A DNA stretch of 64,000 nucleotides, taken from positions 19,620,054 through 19,684,053 of the forward strand of contig NC_092562.1 of the NCBI RefSeq assembly GCF_037975245.1, given 5' to 3'. Below the pieces are notes generated by a model that had not been told where the DNA came from, searched no databases, and saw only the letters and a list, made by a program, of their open reading frames with translations. Shown here piece after piece: positions 13,801 through 28,800 of this stretch. This DNA comes from Apostichopus japonicus (Eukaryota > Echinodermata > Holothuroidea > Aspidochirotida > Stichopodidae). The stretch's first letter is position 1, and each line of letters begins with the position of its first letter. The position numbers and the translations under genes are program-made.

Positions 13801-16800
13801 GGGAATATAGACCTTCATGTCCTGGGAATTAGACAAATCGTTGCCATGGAGATTGTTCTCCAAGAAAAACTAAAGTGATATTTTTCTAAGGAAAAGTTTT
13901 TCTCCTCTACTGCTAATTTGCTCAAGGAAGATGATGAATCGGGTGCAAAAACAAGTGGAGCATTGTAACCTGTGAAAAGACCTACTCTGAATTATGTATC
14001 AATAAAAGTTTGATGAGTGCGATAAACCAAAAGGTGTGAGGCAGCTACTGTAGGACTGAAAATCATTAATTCTAATCAAAATTTTATATGATACTTTATT
14101 ATCAGATATCTTCAGAATGTCACAATGTATATTGCCACCCTTCGAAATAAAACATAATATGTGATTGAAAGAATGAATTTTAGAGATAGGATAAATTCGG
14201 CTATTAAATTAGTTAATAGGTTTCAAATATAAGTATACTTGCCCTCTTAATTTAGGTGTTAACAGATATTCAATGAATTCATTGATTCATAGTCTATTGC
14301 TCAGGAAAGGAAGGTTGACAAAGATGACAATAAGCTGTCAAAATTTAACATTTTCTTGTCATTTTGTTTGTTTCTCCTCTATTAAAGCAGCTATTAAAGC
14401 TCCTTTTCTACGATTTTTTCAACCTCATTGACCCCACGTTGCCATAACGACATACATAACCAGCTTATCTATTCAAATGTAACTTCAAATGCTGGAATAA
14501 AAGTCGAAAAATTTACTACTTTGAATATTGTTTTTCTCAAATTTATTTTCCGTCAGGGTCTCAATAAACTCCACCTACAGTATGAATATTTAAATTCTAT
14601 GAACGACATTTTAATAGGCTCTTGTGGTAAATCGCAGGAAATTTGAGCTGTGCTAGTGACTTTTCCATGCTGATTTCGTTTGGTAGGTTTGGCGAATTGA
14701 TTACATAACACACAGGCTAACGTTCCAGACTAACAACTTTGAAAGGGGAAGAAGTGGCAGTGGCGAAAATGAATGGCAGTCTTACTAAATGCGGATCCTC
14801 AAATGATCTATTTTAATGGAAATGTTAAAAGGGTGGGAAACTTCGACAAAACGCAAAAGCTGCTTTAATCATTTTCCCTTCAGTGTTTAAAATGCCCGAT
14901 ACATTTTATCGGAGAATGGCTGGGACTAACGTAGTGTTCAATTTTTGTGTAGCACTTTTGAAGGCTACGAACATTCCCTTACAAAATACTGTGGTACCTG
15001 TGTACCAAAACTGCCATACATCTTTGTACAGCAGTTTGCCTATTTTGCATAGGCTACTAGTAGCATCTTTGCAATGCGATACCAGATAAATTATTCCCTG
15101 AATTCGATAAAGAGGGTCAATTTGGGGACAAGACTGGCAACTGTCCAGTTTGTGCATTGAAATATAAAATACCATACTGTGGTATGATATTCCTTTCATT
15201 TTCTGTCTGTTCTTGAGATTAGAGAAATAGACTCATTTGTTCCATTCATAATGTGCTTTAGAGTTAATAGTGCTGAGTGAGACATGCATATACCACTCAA
15301 TTAATATGACATGCTATACCACAGTACACTTAGTACTGAAACAAGAAAAATAAACTTGAAAGGACAGAAGTTAAAAGTGTGCAGCAGTTGGATTACATGT
15401 ATGGTACTAATTGTTGATTGTTTTGCTGCAGGAATGCTGCCATATGAAGTAAATTGATAATCATATGGAACAATTACAATTTATGCTGTCGTTGTTGCTG
15501 TTCATTTGAAAATACGGCCTTTAATACCACTGCCATAACAGTTTACCTGCATGCATCGGGCTTTCTCGGTATATTGCGGCAAATTTGAGCTGTGCAAGTG
15601 ACTTATCCATGTGCGTTCACTGCTAGGCTTGGCGAATTGATTACGTAACACATAGGCTAACGTCCAAGACTAATAACCTTGAAAGGTGAAGAATTGGGCA
15701 GTTGCGAAAAATGAATGGCAGTCCTACTGTACTACAGGGTGGATTTTCAAACGTTGATTTGCTCAACTAGGTCAACCCTTCAAACCAGGGGGTTCCGAAT
15801 AGGCGGCCTGTGGGGCAAGTCAGGCCCGCAAATAATAATGCAAACAATATTTTGGCTTGTTATCTTGCACTCCTTGGGCATACATACTCTTCGGCTTTAT
15901 ATAGGCTTGAGTATCTTTCGAGCTTCGTGTTCATATATGTCTCAACGTAGCGTAAGAGGTTTCAGCCTTTTCTCCGGCCTTTAGCAGCTCCAAACAATGT
16001 TTCTATCGATCTGCATGTTCAGTAGGCATAGAGAACCATTAATTGCTTTAAATGATTCAAAGCAGTATATCTGTTGCGATGTAAAGTAGTACTCTTTACC
16101 AGCTGTCAATGCAGTTATCACGGTTGTTGAATGAGTCTGCAGTGCATACATGTACTGTATGTGGTGGTTATGCAATCTCATGCAATACGTTGTCATACAT
16201 TTTGAAAAACCTAGCTGTTCGGTACTGTATGGTGTATCTTAGCTTATTCTGCATGTAATACGGTAAATAACCATCAGACATATTTCCTCAGGTATCTCAT
16301 ATTCTGAAATTGTCACAAATATTCTAATTTGTACAAGTTCTTTATTTAGTGCATCCAGTATGCTGGGTATTTATAATTAACATAGCCTAGCTAGCTAGTA
16401 TGCAGGGTTGTAAGCCTCAAATCAAACTAACAAACGCTTATCTCCAAATGCTTGCAGCAAAAACATTGACGAATTTGCTGTGTGAATGGTTTTATTAAAT
16501 AAATATCAATAATTGGAATGAATCATGAAAACTTGCGGCAGGTACAAGTAAGCAGTTTTCCTTTCTTCCTTCTTCGAAGGGGAGGGGGGGGGGGTTGGAA
16601 ATATATTATATTATGCACCAACAAAAAGCCCTAAAGACGGTCTGCTCTATAGGCCATTATTAAAGAACATACACTAGTGGTTCTGGATGAATATATTCAT
16701 GTGTTTTCAGTTAGATTTCTTACTATACACTCTCTACCTCTGAAGGATATCCTTCATGTTAGGCTATCCCAGGATAATTGTATCAATATTAGCCAACCCA

Positions 16801-19800
16801 CATGTGAATTATTGTGAAGCATGTAATTAGATAACATTGAGGTACATTTTCAAGTGGCAAAGTTGTGTCATGTTTTACTTAAAACAGCAAGAGTGTTGAA
16901 TGATATAAAAAAAGAGGATGGTCCCCAATGCATGTTGAAATCCATTTTTGCTAATATTTGGATGAAGGTTTCTATGGCAACCATATGTCTATCCCCCTAC
17001 AGTAGTGATAAATTACATCAAAGAGGCGAAATGAATTCATTTGTGAATCAGAGCAAGAAAGCAGCGACTTGTATTACTCCATCTGACTGTTGTAAAGGTT
17101 TATAGATATAGTCGGGTATATATGATCCGATATTTCTTGTCTTATGTGATAAAATATCTTAAAATCAACAGAAACTGATGATTCTTGTGATGTTTTGTCC
17201 CCTTTATTTTGTCTAATTATGTGTATTTGTGCAAGTACTTTCTAACATCGCAATATCCAGACTATACAAATAACAGTATGACCCTGCCTATTAGTACCAT
17301 GATGGTAGGTAGAAAAATGATGTTTGATATATATATACGCTACTGTAAAAAAAAAACCACTGACATTAGTCCAGTTTGCATTGTTACACCCCTTTTATTT
17401 TGAGAAATGACCCTGTAAATATCCGCGACTCATTAATCAAAGTGGCTGAAATGCAAAGACTATTAGATCAACTCCCCAGAATCAATACTAATAGAAAATA
17501 AAAGATTGCAGTGGCCTAAGGTAACATGTTCACAAGACATAACAAAATTTGTCAAGGGAAAATGGAGATAGATGTCGTTGTTGGATGCTATGAGCATTAA
17601 GTAATAAAATACACGTGACAGTTGAATTATTTTCAGAATTTATTAAACGGGGATTCTCATTAACATAATTTATGCTTTAACTGAGGATCGAGCCCACATC
17701 ATGGGTTTATAGCCTTAAAATTTTACTAGTTTTCATGAACTATAGGATATATTGACCAGCAAGAAACTTCACCTTAAATATTCCTATTGCAATATAATAA
17801 CCTGAAAGTGTTGATATATTATAGAACATTGTTAGTCTCTTAATTAGTACAAATTATTAACACTTTTTTTTAAATTTTGATCTCATTAGGCCTACTAATT
17901 AGTAATCTGTTATGTTGAATTGCTAAATATTTTATTACAAATATGTAACCAGATATATGGGATTATTTATCTGTTGATAGAAATTCTACATCTTCAACTA
18001 TGAATTATACAAATTAGTTAAATATGCTGCTATAATTCCAAATTACTAACCTGACATTCGTTTCAAAGTACTGTCAATATCATCTGTCATTAAAGTCACT
18101 GCCCACCATCATGTCGCATTAATTCCATGCCCCAATTCTCTTGCCTCGTTTAATGTTAACCAATTGGAATCTACATATTAGTAATGTTTCAAAATGGGTC
18201 ATAACAGTTTAATAATAATATAATAACTTGAAATCACAAATTGTTAAGATGAAAGTAAACTCATTTCTCTCTGTATGGCAGGCTTAGGTTATAAACATTG
18301 TCAACTATTGTAACTGTCGTTTAGGTAAGATTTCTGTCCTTTTCTTATGTTGTTGTCCATTTTTCCTCCACTTTACTGTATTGGCTCCTTATTATATTTA
18401 AACTCAAAATGATCAAGTAACAAATAACCTAACAGGCAAATCTGAGGCCTAGAATGTAGATTAATGTGGACAGTTCATGTCGAGCTAGGTTGATTATAGG
18501 GTGAAAGACCCAGAGAGAAATTATGCTTAGAAAATATAATGGGTCCAAATATTTCAAACTATCACACTGTAAGCACACAGCTGGATATATGAAATAAGTT
18601 CCAGCCATAACTAATTTTTTTTGTAGATAGTTGTAGGTTTGTGGATGTTTAAATCTGCATAGTTCATAGCAGGTTTCATTGTTTGAGGCAAACAGAAGCA
18701 GCCAAAAGTTAAAAGAAAAATCAAGGGCTGTTCTTCTTTCATGTGTTAATAGTTGGTTAAGTGACTTCACAAGTATGCAGCTTTTAGTAAATAGAAATTA
18801 TATGTATAACAAGTCAATGGTTTCACTTCAGAGCAGAAGTTTTAATGCAATCAACAATGTTTCCAGACCTAACAAATATGTCTAAAAATATATTTTTTAT
18901 AGAGAACTGATTCATTTGCATAATTAAAATTCTCAATGTTGAAGATAGCTTATTATAATAATTCCATTATATTCTGACAAAAGCTTCCAGCCAGACACTC
19001 TCTTTTTTAGCATACTCTCTTTTTTACATGCTACACTCAGTAAGTAGCACAATGCCAGGGGTTGAGAGCGGGCAAATTCCATGGCCCTGTTGGAGCCTTA
19101 AGGGCCTTTATATGACTAAAGCAAAACCGAGCACACATCATATGGTGTTCAAAAGTAACACTTAATTGTTAGGTTCAGTATCATCAAGAAGATTAGGGAA
19201 CTGAATCTCAGTAGGCTAGTGCGTTCTGACAAATACTCGCTTTGTTTGCCTTAAAGGCCCCATCTAATACTTGGCCCCTGGGTCCCCTAGGTTTAATCAT
19301 TACAATGCTGAAATACTGATTATAATACAGATAACTTGTATGCACCACATGGTTTAACTGATCTTGTATAAATATATTTCTGGATTGCCTGGAAGGAAAG
19401 TTAAGCACATTTTGCAGCTACTTTAAAACAGTTATGTTGCAATGGGGTTTTATATGGCATTGAAATAGTTGGCCTCATTTTAATGAAAAATTCAGGCGAG
19501 TCACAGTCTGTAAACTTGCATGTGTTATGTCAGTAACTTCAAACTACGTGTCCTAAAGTGTATTAGGTTTCTCTTTTTTTGCAATTTAAATTAGTCAGCA
19601 GCAGGTAAATGTCAAATTTTTAACATAATCTTGCGCATGTTTGAAAGCTATTATAATTTAATTTACGAAAAAGTCAACTCACATAGGACTTCTGAGCAAT
19701 CTCATCTTATATTACCCAAACTCTTTGACTTTTAGCACCCCACAAAGATGTACAAAAACTTTCCGAAACTAACCCAGTTTGACATTTTAACTTGTAAATT

Positions 19801-22800
19801 TCACTAGCCTTTTGAAACCGAACACAGTCAATGTTATCAACATGTAGAATTTCCTCTGAGAGTGGAAGGGGGGGGGGTTGAGGGATGGTGTTAGTAATGG
19901 TTTGATGCTATATTTCTAGCAGATACAAACATGTGGAAGTCTGTAATTCTCTTCCACATCAGTTTGGTCTAATTTTCTTGCAGGTAAAACTTTTTTCAAC
20001 CTGATGTTTAATAACTGTAGAAAGTTGACCATCACTGTTTCATTGTCATTTATCATTTATCGTTTCCTAATTATGTCCCCTAGCAAATTTTGCTGATAAT
20101 ATTTGTATGGCATGTCTTCTAATTCATCCTTTTTTTCTTTTCTTTTTGAACAGATGTACAAAGAGTGATTACATCACAAATGCTAGGGGGTGCATTCTTT
20201 GCTATATTTGGAGGACAACCCCTTATTGTGCTTCTCACCACAGCTCCACTAGCTCTGTACATTAAAAGTAAGTCTAATAAAAGTTTCTGTTTTAATATAT
20301 TTTATAACAAACCTACATCGCAGCAATTTTGAGGAAATGTATAGAGAGCAGATTTACAGTTCAGTCAAATACTAAAACTACGAAAGTTTCCTCTGAAGTA
20401 TTTTGAAAATGAAGAAAACATGTATTGGCTGTATCCATAGAACCATCTTAATGTACAACATTATACTGGAGTGGTTACAAAATATAATGAACTCTGTTAA
20501 TGTTGCATGTTTGAAACCTTGAAACAGTTTTCTAGGAACAGACAAGAAGCTGAGTTAAGTATTTTTGACTGTGTATATTACATACAGGATGAAATGATTA
20601 TACAGGAGAAAGTTGAACAAAGAATGTCAACTGTGATGAGTTTGATGCTAGCAGAAGCAATTATATATAGAGGGCTAGGTCGGTCTTCATTTAAAATTAA
20701 TTACCTGTTAAAATTACCGAAAGCCCCATATGTTGGTAGTATATTTGACCTATATAATTTAAGTCACAGGCTCTTCTAATTAATTGTTACAAACCTTTTG
20801 TTTTCTTCCCTCTTTTATAATACTGCAAAAAAAAGGGGAGCATGTCACAGATACTTTAAACAATTTCTTTTATTATCCTTATTGATGTATATAATTGGAT
20901 TCATTTCTATTGCATTCTTTTCACCCTCCAGTAATCTATAGCATCTGCATGGACCTAGAACTGGATTTCTTCACCATGTACTCGTTAGTGGGTCTGTGGA
21001 ACTCCTTCTTCCTAACGATATACTCTCTGACAGATGCAAGTAGACTCATCAAATGGTCTACCAGGTAGGTGTTCTGAGCCCACTTATCCCTATGTAACTT
21101 ATATTTACTGATGAAATCACCCGCTTGTGAAGTAAAGAAGATATTACATGCAGAATAGTTTAATAGACGGCCTGATGTTTTGATCTTATGGAGGGTGATG
21201 AGTGAATGTAGAGCAAGGAGACAAAAGGTTGGGGGAAGGGAGAGGGGGAGGGGAGAGGGGGAGGGGCAGGTGGTGGGGTTTGGTATAAAGGAATAAAACA
21301 TGTGGATGGAAAATAATGTGTGGTGAAGAGAAGATGGTTAAGCAGAAGAAGGGTGAGTGGGTGGGAGGGGGGTGGGTGGGTGGGGACAAAATGAGATCAT
21401 TTATATATCGAACTATTATGCACCACACGTATTACAATAGCAAGTCATTTAAGAAAATACACATATCAGATCTGATTTAATTTCAACATATGTTGAAGAG
21501 TACAGGGTGAGGCTAATTATTACCTTCTCCTGTCAGATTGCAACAACAATAACAACAGCAGCACTGTTTGCTGGAATTGAATCTTTACTCCCCCCCCCCT
21601 CCTACCCGCGCCCCAACCCCTTCGATAAATCTTTTGATATTGATATAAAAGATACTTTCAAGCACAATACATTATAGCACTAGAGCACTACATGATAGCA
21701 TTTTAGCTATATTTATGTTTTCATGTGGGGAGAGGGGGGGAGGGTATTTTTTATTCTTTCTAACCATGTCTTCTAATCCAAGAAGCTGAATTGCAATGTT
21801 TTACACAAGGCCTGTACGATAAGAAATTATTATCTAGGATATTACAAACAGGTCTTAACCATATACTGTTTTTTCCCTGAGGTATAATCTCACAGGCCAT
21901 AAAGTATCTTTCCAAGGTGGTAGCACTTTTTAATATGCTTTTATCCCAAGATTGAGTTTAGGATGGAAATTTCAATAAAATGGAGTATATGAATCCCATA
22001 TGTATGGCAGGCCTATCACTGTCATTGTAAAGACATATATGTCATATTCACCAAGCAAGATATCCAGTTTGTGTAAGCTTGAGTAAAAAAAAAGAAGTTG
22101 TAAGATTTTTTTCTTTAGTCAAGATGTTATTTATTGTTGCTTTTATAATTCTGCAATATTCCATTAATGACAAGGATTCGATATGCCTCACATTTGGTTT
22201 CAGCTCTTTCCAGAGAAACATATTAAACCTTCCATATCTACTAAGTGTATTTAGATATGAAAGAATGGTTTAAAGGCAATAACATGATATTTTTAATATA
22301 CATGTAATGTTATAAAATAGTATATGTGGCACCATAGATTATTGACCTTATAAACACAATTTGTCAGTTTCTGAGAAATGGCTCAGAAATTATCTATGGC
22401 TCATAAATCACAGTGGCTGACTGAAAAAAGTCAGCCATTTTGAAGGAGCCCAGTCATCTCACCAACAGACTGACCATTACATAGCAGCTCCTCTGAAATA
22501 TGTACACAAAAGTTAATGGAAAAAACAAGAGCTTTTGCTGGATTTGTAAATAACATGCAAGGAGTGCTTCGTTCATCTGTTGATTGGTGCTTGTGTGTTT
22601 GATGTAATACATAATGATAAAATGTAAGAAGGCCTGACATTTTCATCTTAGGAAGATCATCTTCAGATTCAGACTAAAGAAGCAATTTAGAGGCATTTAT
22701 ATAAACAGTGCCATCATCAGCTTGTCCTCACAGAAATGTTCGGGACATTATAGACATATTCTAAAAGGTGAACAACTTGCAAAGCTAGCTGTAGTATATG

Positions 22801-25800
22801 GAATTAGGAACACACACACGATCCAATTTTCTCAGTTTAGAACGAATATTACATGCAAAGCATAAATTTCTGCTGAAATTTAGTCAGCGTTCGATGTGTC
22901 ATCCCTGGAGGTGTTCCTCTTGCCTTCTTTAATGATTGTAAAATTACTTGAGTAATCGCTCCCTGTAAAATTACCATGAAATTGATGGTGATGAGTCATG
23001 TGATTTCAATACACATTCACAAAATGTTTTCCATTAATTATTCAGTATATATACTGTACATAATGAATTGGTGGTTGTTATTTGTATCTCCATAAAGACA
23101 GATGGACAGACACCTTTAGAGCAGTGACTTATACATGAATACTGAAGTGCAATTATTAGTCAGTTGTATGCTTTGATGATGTAGAATAAACCTTAGTACC
23201 TCAAATGCATTGGTTGTGGTGTGGATTTCTTGGGCAGCACCATAGTATATTGTTGGCATGTATGGATTGGGGGGGGGGGGGGAGGAGAAAGGGAATAGGT
23301 TAAACATTTACAAACTTGGCCCACTAAATTGAGATATTCCATTGTGGTATGCATTTCTTTGTTCAAAAACTCTGTCATGTTTAAGAAAGTAGTCTTGTTT
23401 CGAAAACAATTTTATAAGCCCTTGTCAAGTAGCCTCGAAAAACTAAACCTGGGGTAACAAATTTTCTGAGCCCTCATCGCAGCAAATGTAAAGTATGTCA
23501 TATTTTTATGTGGTTATTTGTGCACTCACCACAGTCCTTTACAGGGTAATTCACTATGTGTTCCATGTACACTATGTGTACCATGTACTATGTGCACTAC
23601 ATGTGTACCGTGCACTGTACACTATGTGTACCATGTACTATGTGTACCGTGCACTACATGTGTACTTTGTACACTACATGTGTACCGTGCACTGTATACT
23701 ATATGTACCATGTACTATGTGTACCGTGCACTACATGTGTACCGTGCACTAAATGTGTACTATGTACCATGCACCGTACACTATGTGTACCGTGTACTAT
23801 GCGCATGCCAGTGCGAAAACACAAGAAGGGAAGTAGAACGTTACCAAGATAAACTTTGCTTCATCTTAAGTTTAGGGACCTTGTGTACATGTTAGAATGG
23901 ATGCTAACAAAAGTAAAGAAAACTCATATTTACATGAATGTGAAATAAGTAAATGCTTCACTGCAATTCAAACAGTAAACAGGGGTATTTGAGATTAAGG
24001 TTGTTGCCTAGTCTCACTTCATGCCTCCTTGTTTTTCTTTTGACATGTGAATGTATTAACCATTTTAATTAGGTTCCTGTAGTCGTCTTGGATACATGCA
24101 TATAAGAAATACTCCCTTCCCCTTCCCCTACCCCTTCCCCTCCCACTTCACCTCCCCCTCCCTCAGTGCACCATTATTCTACTGGTGTCCTTTCTGCGCC
24201 TCTCTGCTTAAAAACCATTGACGTTGATGTCACAAGTCTACATATGAGGTGAATGTCATTTCCCCTACTACCATCTCCCATGGGTGAATGTCATTTCCCC
24301 TACTCCCATCCCCCATGGGTGAATTTCATTTCCCTTCCTCCCATCCCCCATAGGTGAATCAGGTAGGGAGGAAAGAGTGGAGGAAAGCTGAAAGATACCT
24401 GTCAGGGCATTAAGGTCAAGGTCTATTTATTCAATTATTGGCAAGAATAGGCAGCGGCTCTCATATAGTAAACATACAATACAATTGTCCCATAATGATA
24501 GAAAGAATCAAGAATTATGGAAAATAGACTGGTGAAGTAGTCATTATTTAATATGTAAGCATAGCTACTACATCATTAGCTCATTGTTTATGCATGACCA
24601 TGGTTGTGACACTATCATTCGAATATTTACAAAGGAAAGTAGTATACCATGATGTTATTTGTCTTTTCCAGGTCCACAGAGGAAATTTTTGCACTATTTA
24701 TATCGATAGCTTTCACGGTGGATGCCCTGAAAGACTTGACACATAGTAAGTTCAACTCTTTTAATTACCAGAATTTGTGCTATATATGTACTTACCATGT
24801 GTCGTAAAGGTGAGAATTAATTGGAATGTAAACCCATATATTTATTCCTAGTTGTTTGTTTGTTAAAAAGTGAATCATTCTGTCCTCAAAATTGCTAGAT
24901 TTTCTAATATTTGGTCACTTACAAAAAAAAAATGAATCTATTTTTATTCATCTCTAGCCTCCTCAAAGAATGTTTCCTCACTAATGAGATGATTTAGATG
25001 GTTAATTGAGAACTATTGTTTTTGAAACATTTGATACATGGTAACATTATTCCTGTACCGTATATATGGTCTGTAATATTCACAATAGCATATTATCATC
25101 ACTTTGCAATGGATTTTTTTCTTTTCCATTTTTTTGTTTGCCAGTAAGTAAATTTTAGCCGTATAACTCATACATGTGCCATATGCCACCCCCATAAAGG
25201 GCCTCAGTCTCTAAGCCGGCTCCCTGAAGTAGTTTCATGGTCTACGGAGATATATGCATAGCAGCCAAACTTGAAACTCTTATATAACAACCTTGAACCC
25301 TTGCCCATGTCCGCTGGGTAATTGTTGTGAACAACAGGTCACTAATGTTTCGCCGTGGTATGTTAACATGGTGACAGCGGATTTAAGATGTGTAGGCTTC
25401 TGTCTGTAGTTGTTCATTATTAACTTACTGACAAACAAACTGGTGTTGGCATGTGTCCAACTTTGTCAGGGCTGTATGTTGGCTTTTAAATGAACTGTGC
25501 ATGTAGCTGGATATTATTACATTCTCTGTCTGTATATTCCTACATGCACAAAAACAAGTCAAGAATTATTACTTTAGACTGGATGTAGATGTCTGACAAT
25601 TTAAGACATTTTGTTTCCAATTTTGAGGGTTTCAAGATCGATAGATAGATGCCTTGTCAGAAGATAAAAGTATTTTAAAGAGCTCCTGTGGGAGCTGATT
25701 TTCTTCCCCAATCCCTTTAAAGCAAAAGTTAATGATTATTTTTCCTATAGTTCCTAATTAGGTGTCAGGGATGTTTTTAATGTGAGCCCAGTCTTTAAAA

Positions 25801-28800
25801 AAAAAATCTGTCCAAAAAGCAAGCTGTTTTGAGTTTTGAGTTTGTATGTAAACAGGACATTGAAACCTCCACATATGCAGTTTAGTTAAGACTATATCCT
25901 CAACAGGTTCAAGTTTGAAGCCACAATTGCAATTAATCTGAGATTTTTGTTTCCAAGCGATTAGTCCTGTCAAATTGGCTTGAATTATCTGCTCAAGTTT
26001 AATTTTCAAATGAGGAAAATTAAGCGTTTCATTTCGGTTATCAATGAGACAGACACGAAAATCTCTGCATGATTGACAAAATTAATTTATTTGTCACGTT
26101 GGAATGAAGTTTGGGTGAGAGCCGGGAAAACGCACCTCAAATTTCCATTACTTGTAATCACATGTGTTGCAAGTGATTCGCAAGTAATACATTTCTGAAA
26201 CGTAGTCGAAAACACCAATTGTACACAATGTAGATTTAATTGGATGATTTCAAACATAAAAGTCAAACTATATATGTGCCAGAATTATTGTTCTATAAAC
26301 TGGAACTATCTACATTAAGCATAACTGAAAGATGTATCCAGCCAATTAAATGTTTCTCTGCTGTACGTGAATTACCTGAAAATATCCTCAGACTTGTGGT
26401 AAAATTATAAACATAATGATGTTGTTGCAAACACTGTTAATTTCCACACACAAAAAATGCAAACACTGTTTAAATTCCACAACAAAAAAAACACCTGTCC
26501 GCTTTTATAATATTTCACAGATCTTTTCCATTTCCACCAGACATTACCAAGTTTGCCCTCGAAAACGGAATTATAGATTCCGAAAAAAACTTGCCTGACT
26601 CAAATGTTACCTTTCTTGTTAGACTTTGACATGTCAACACTAAACTGCTGCCTAAAGCCATCCTTAAGGCTGCTTTTTGGTTTAAAAAAAAAATTCCAGC
26701 TTTTCTGTAATACTCTTTATATATACATACCCATGGATAGATGGATTGATAGCATTTCCGTGATGCAAAAATTAAGAAGAAAAAAAAGAAAAAAACTAGA
26801 AAAAACACAATAAGAATAAAGAAAGTACAGCTGCAGCTTAGCCTTGCTGGCTTTACTGTCTGTCTCTAACATGAATTAGGTGAATAGCTATGCACAATTA
26901 GGAAATAAATGAATGAATCAAAGAGAGAAGTCATGCCAACTGATTTTGTGACAGCGCAATCCACTAAATCAAGATAGGATCTCGACATATTGATAATTGC
27001 AGGGACGTAATAAGCAGGGCGATGATGTAGATTTCAACAGCACCGGGCTCTCCCGTGCGTGTTTTTTTGTCTTAAGGAATAAATTATGCAAACATAGAGA
27101 TATAATAGTAGTTAATTATGCAACGTAGAAATGTAATAGTACTAAATTATGCAACGTAGAAATGTAATAGTAGTAAATTATGCAACCTAGAAATGTAATA
27201 GTAGTAAATTATGTAACGTAGAAATATAATAGTAGTAAATTATGCGACGTAGAAATATATTAAGAGTAAAATTATGCACCATAGAAATATAAGAGTAAAT
27301 TATGCACCATAGAAGTATATTAATAGTAAATTATGCACCATAGAAATAAAGAGTAAATTGTGCTCCATAGAAATATAAGAGTAAATTATGCACCCTAGAA
27401 ATATAAGAGTAAATTATGCATCATAGATATAAAAGAGTAAATTATGCACCATAGAAATATAAGAGTAAATTTATGTAGCATAGAAATAAAAGAGTAAAAT
27501 ATGCACCATAGAAATAAAAGAGTAAAATTATGCACCTTGGAATAGAGTAAATTATGCACCATAGAAATATAAGAGTAAATTTATGTACCATAGAAATATA
27601 AGAGTAAATTATGATCCATAGAAATATAAGAGTAAAATTATGCACCATAGAAATATAAGAGTAAAATTATGCACCATAGAAATATGAGAGTAAATTATGC
27701 ACCATAGAAATATAAGAGTAAATTATGCACCATAGAAATATAAGAGTAAATTATGCACCATAGAAATATAAGAGTAAATTATGCACCATGGAAATATAAG
27801 AGTAAATTACACACCATAGAAATGTAGTAGTAAATTATGCACCATAGAAATATATTAAGAGTAAAATTATGCACCATAGAAATATAAGAGTAAATTATGC
27901 ACCATAGAAGTATATTAATAGTAAATTATGCACCATAGAAATAAAGAGTAAATTGTGCTCCATAGAAATATAAGAGTAAATTATGCACCCTAGAAATATA
28001 AGAGTAAATTATGCATCATAGATATAAAAGAGTAAATTATGCACCATAGAAATATAAGAGTAAATTTATGTAGCATAGAAATAAAAGAGTAAAATATGCA
28101 CCATAGAAATAAAAGAGTAAAATTATGCACCTTGGAATAGAGTAAATTATGCACCATAGAAATATAAGAGTAAATTTATGTACCATAGAAATATAAGAGT
28201 AAATTATGATCCATAGAAATATAAGAGTAAAATTATGCACCATAGAAATATAAGAGTAAAATTATGCACCATAGAAATATGAGAGTAAATTATGCACCAT
28301 AGAAATATAAGAGTAAATTATGCACCATAGAAATATAAGAGTAAATTATGCACCATAGAAATATAAGAGTAAATTATGCACCATGGAAATATAAGAGTAA
28401 ATTACACACCATAGAAATGTAGTAGTAAATTATGCACCATAGAAATACATTAAGAGTAAAATTATGCACCATGGAAATATAAGAGTAAATTATGCACCAT
28501 AGATAGATACAATGGTAGTATGTCGTGTTATCCAACAGTAAGTGGTTAATTGACCCATGGTTTTATTTTAAGGAATAAATTAAAGACCATAGAAATATAA
28601 CAGTAGTGAGTACTGGAATGCAACTATATGAAGTTTTCCTATACCTTTGCTTTAAGAAAGCAATTATGCACTCTAGAAGTCAATTTAGAGATACCTTTAT
28701 ATGGGATGAAAAACTTTGCTTCCTGAATGTGTTCAGAATTTTTCAGAGGGAATGAAAAATGTTTACATATGGTTTGAGATCAAAATAAAGAATTATCCAC

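Larger units (their letters stand above)
1801..20153 (+). other. SLC4A11-like intron a-b (18.4 kb)
   Basis: Largest intron in the window, in phase 1. It contains a local duplication near 2.1-2.4 kb, a polypurine tract at 3.9-4.15 kb, and a diverged duplication near 6.5-6.7 kb. It also contains an open exon-like stretch at 11.23-11.47 kb and a pair of direct repeats at 14.6 and 15.6 kb. G-runs occur at 11125, 16584 and 19868, with a C-run at 13655. The remaining sequence is AT-rich and shows no gene I can support. Confidence 0.75.
21065..24671 (+). other. SLC4A11-like intron c-d (3.6 kb)
   Basis: A phase-2 intron. It carries a purine tract (21190-21390), a C-run (21590-21599), a perfect 9-bp hairpin (22414-22437), a 14-G run (23269-23282) and two tandem arrays (23555-23810 and 24249-24360). 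No coding stretch is recognised. Confidence 0.8.

Noticed and set aside
19054-19290. Transposon with ends near caggggttgagagc and cttggcccctg
   Set aside because: The inverted match is too short and no matching flanking duplication exists.
20507-20779. 90-codon plus-strand frame between exons b and c
   Set aside because: Intronic position, AT-rich codons, no recognisable homology and no splice role needed; probably chance.
23495-23895. Cys/Tyr/Val-rich plus-strand frames
   Set aside because: They come from the gtac-rich minisatellite; three frames are open at once.
27090-28505. CRISPR array
   Set aside because: Contiguous tandem units with no unique spacers, in an animal genome; it is a minisatellite. 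The same holds for the 35-bp and 24-bp arrays.
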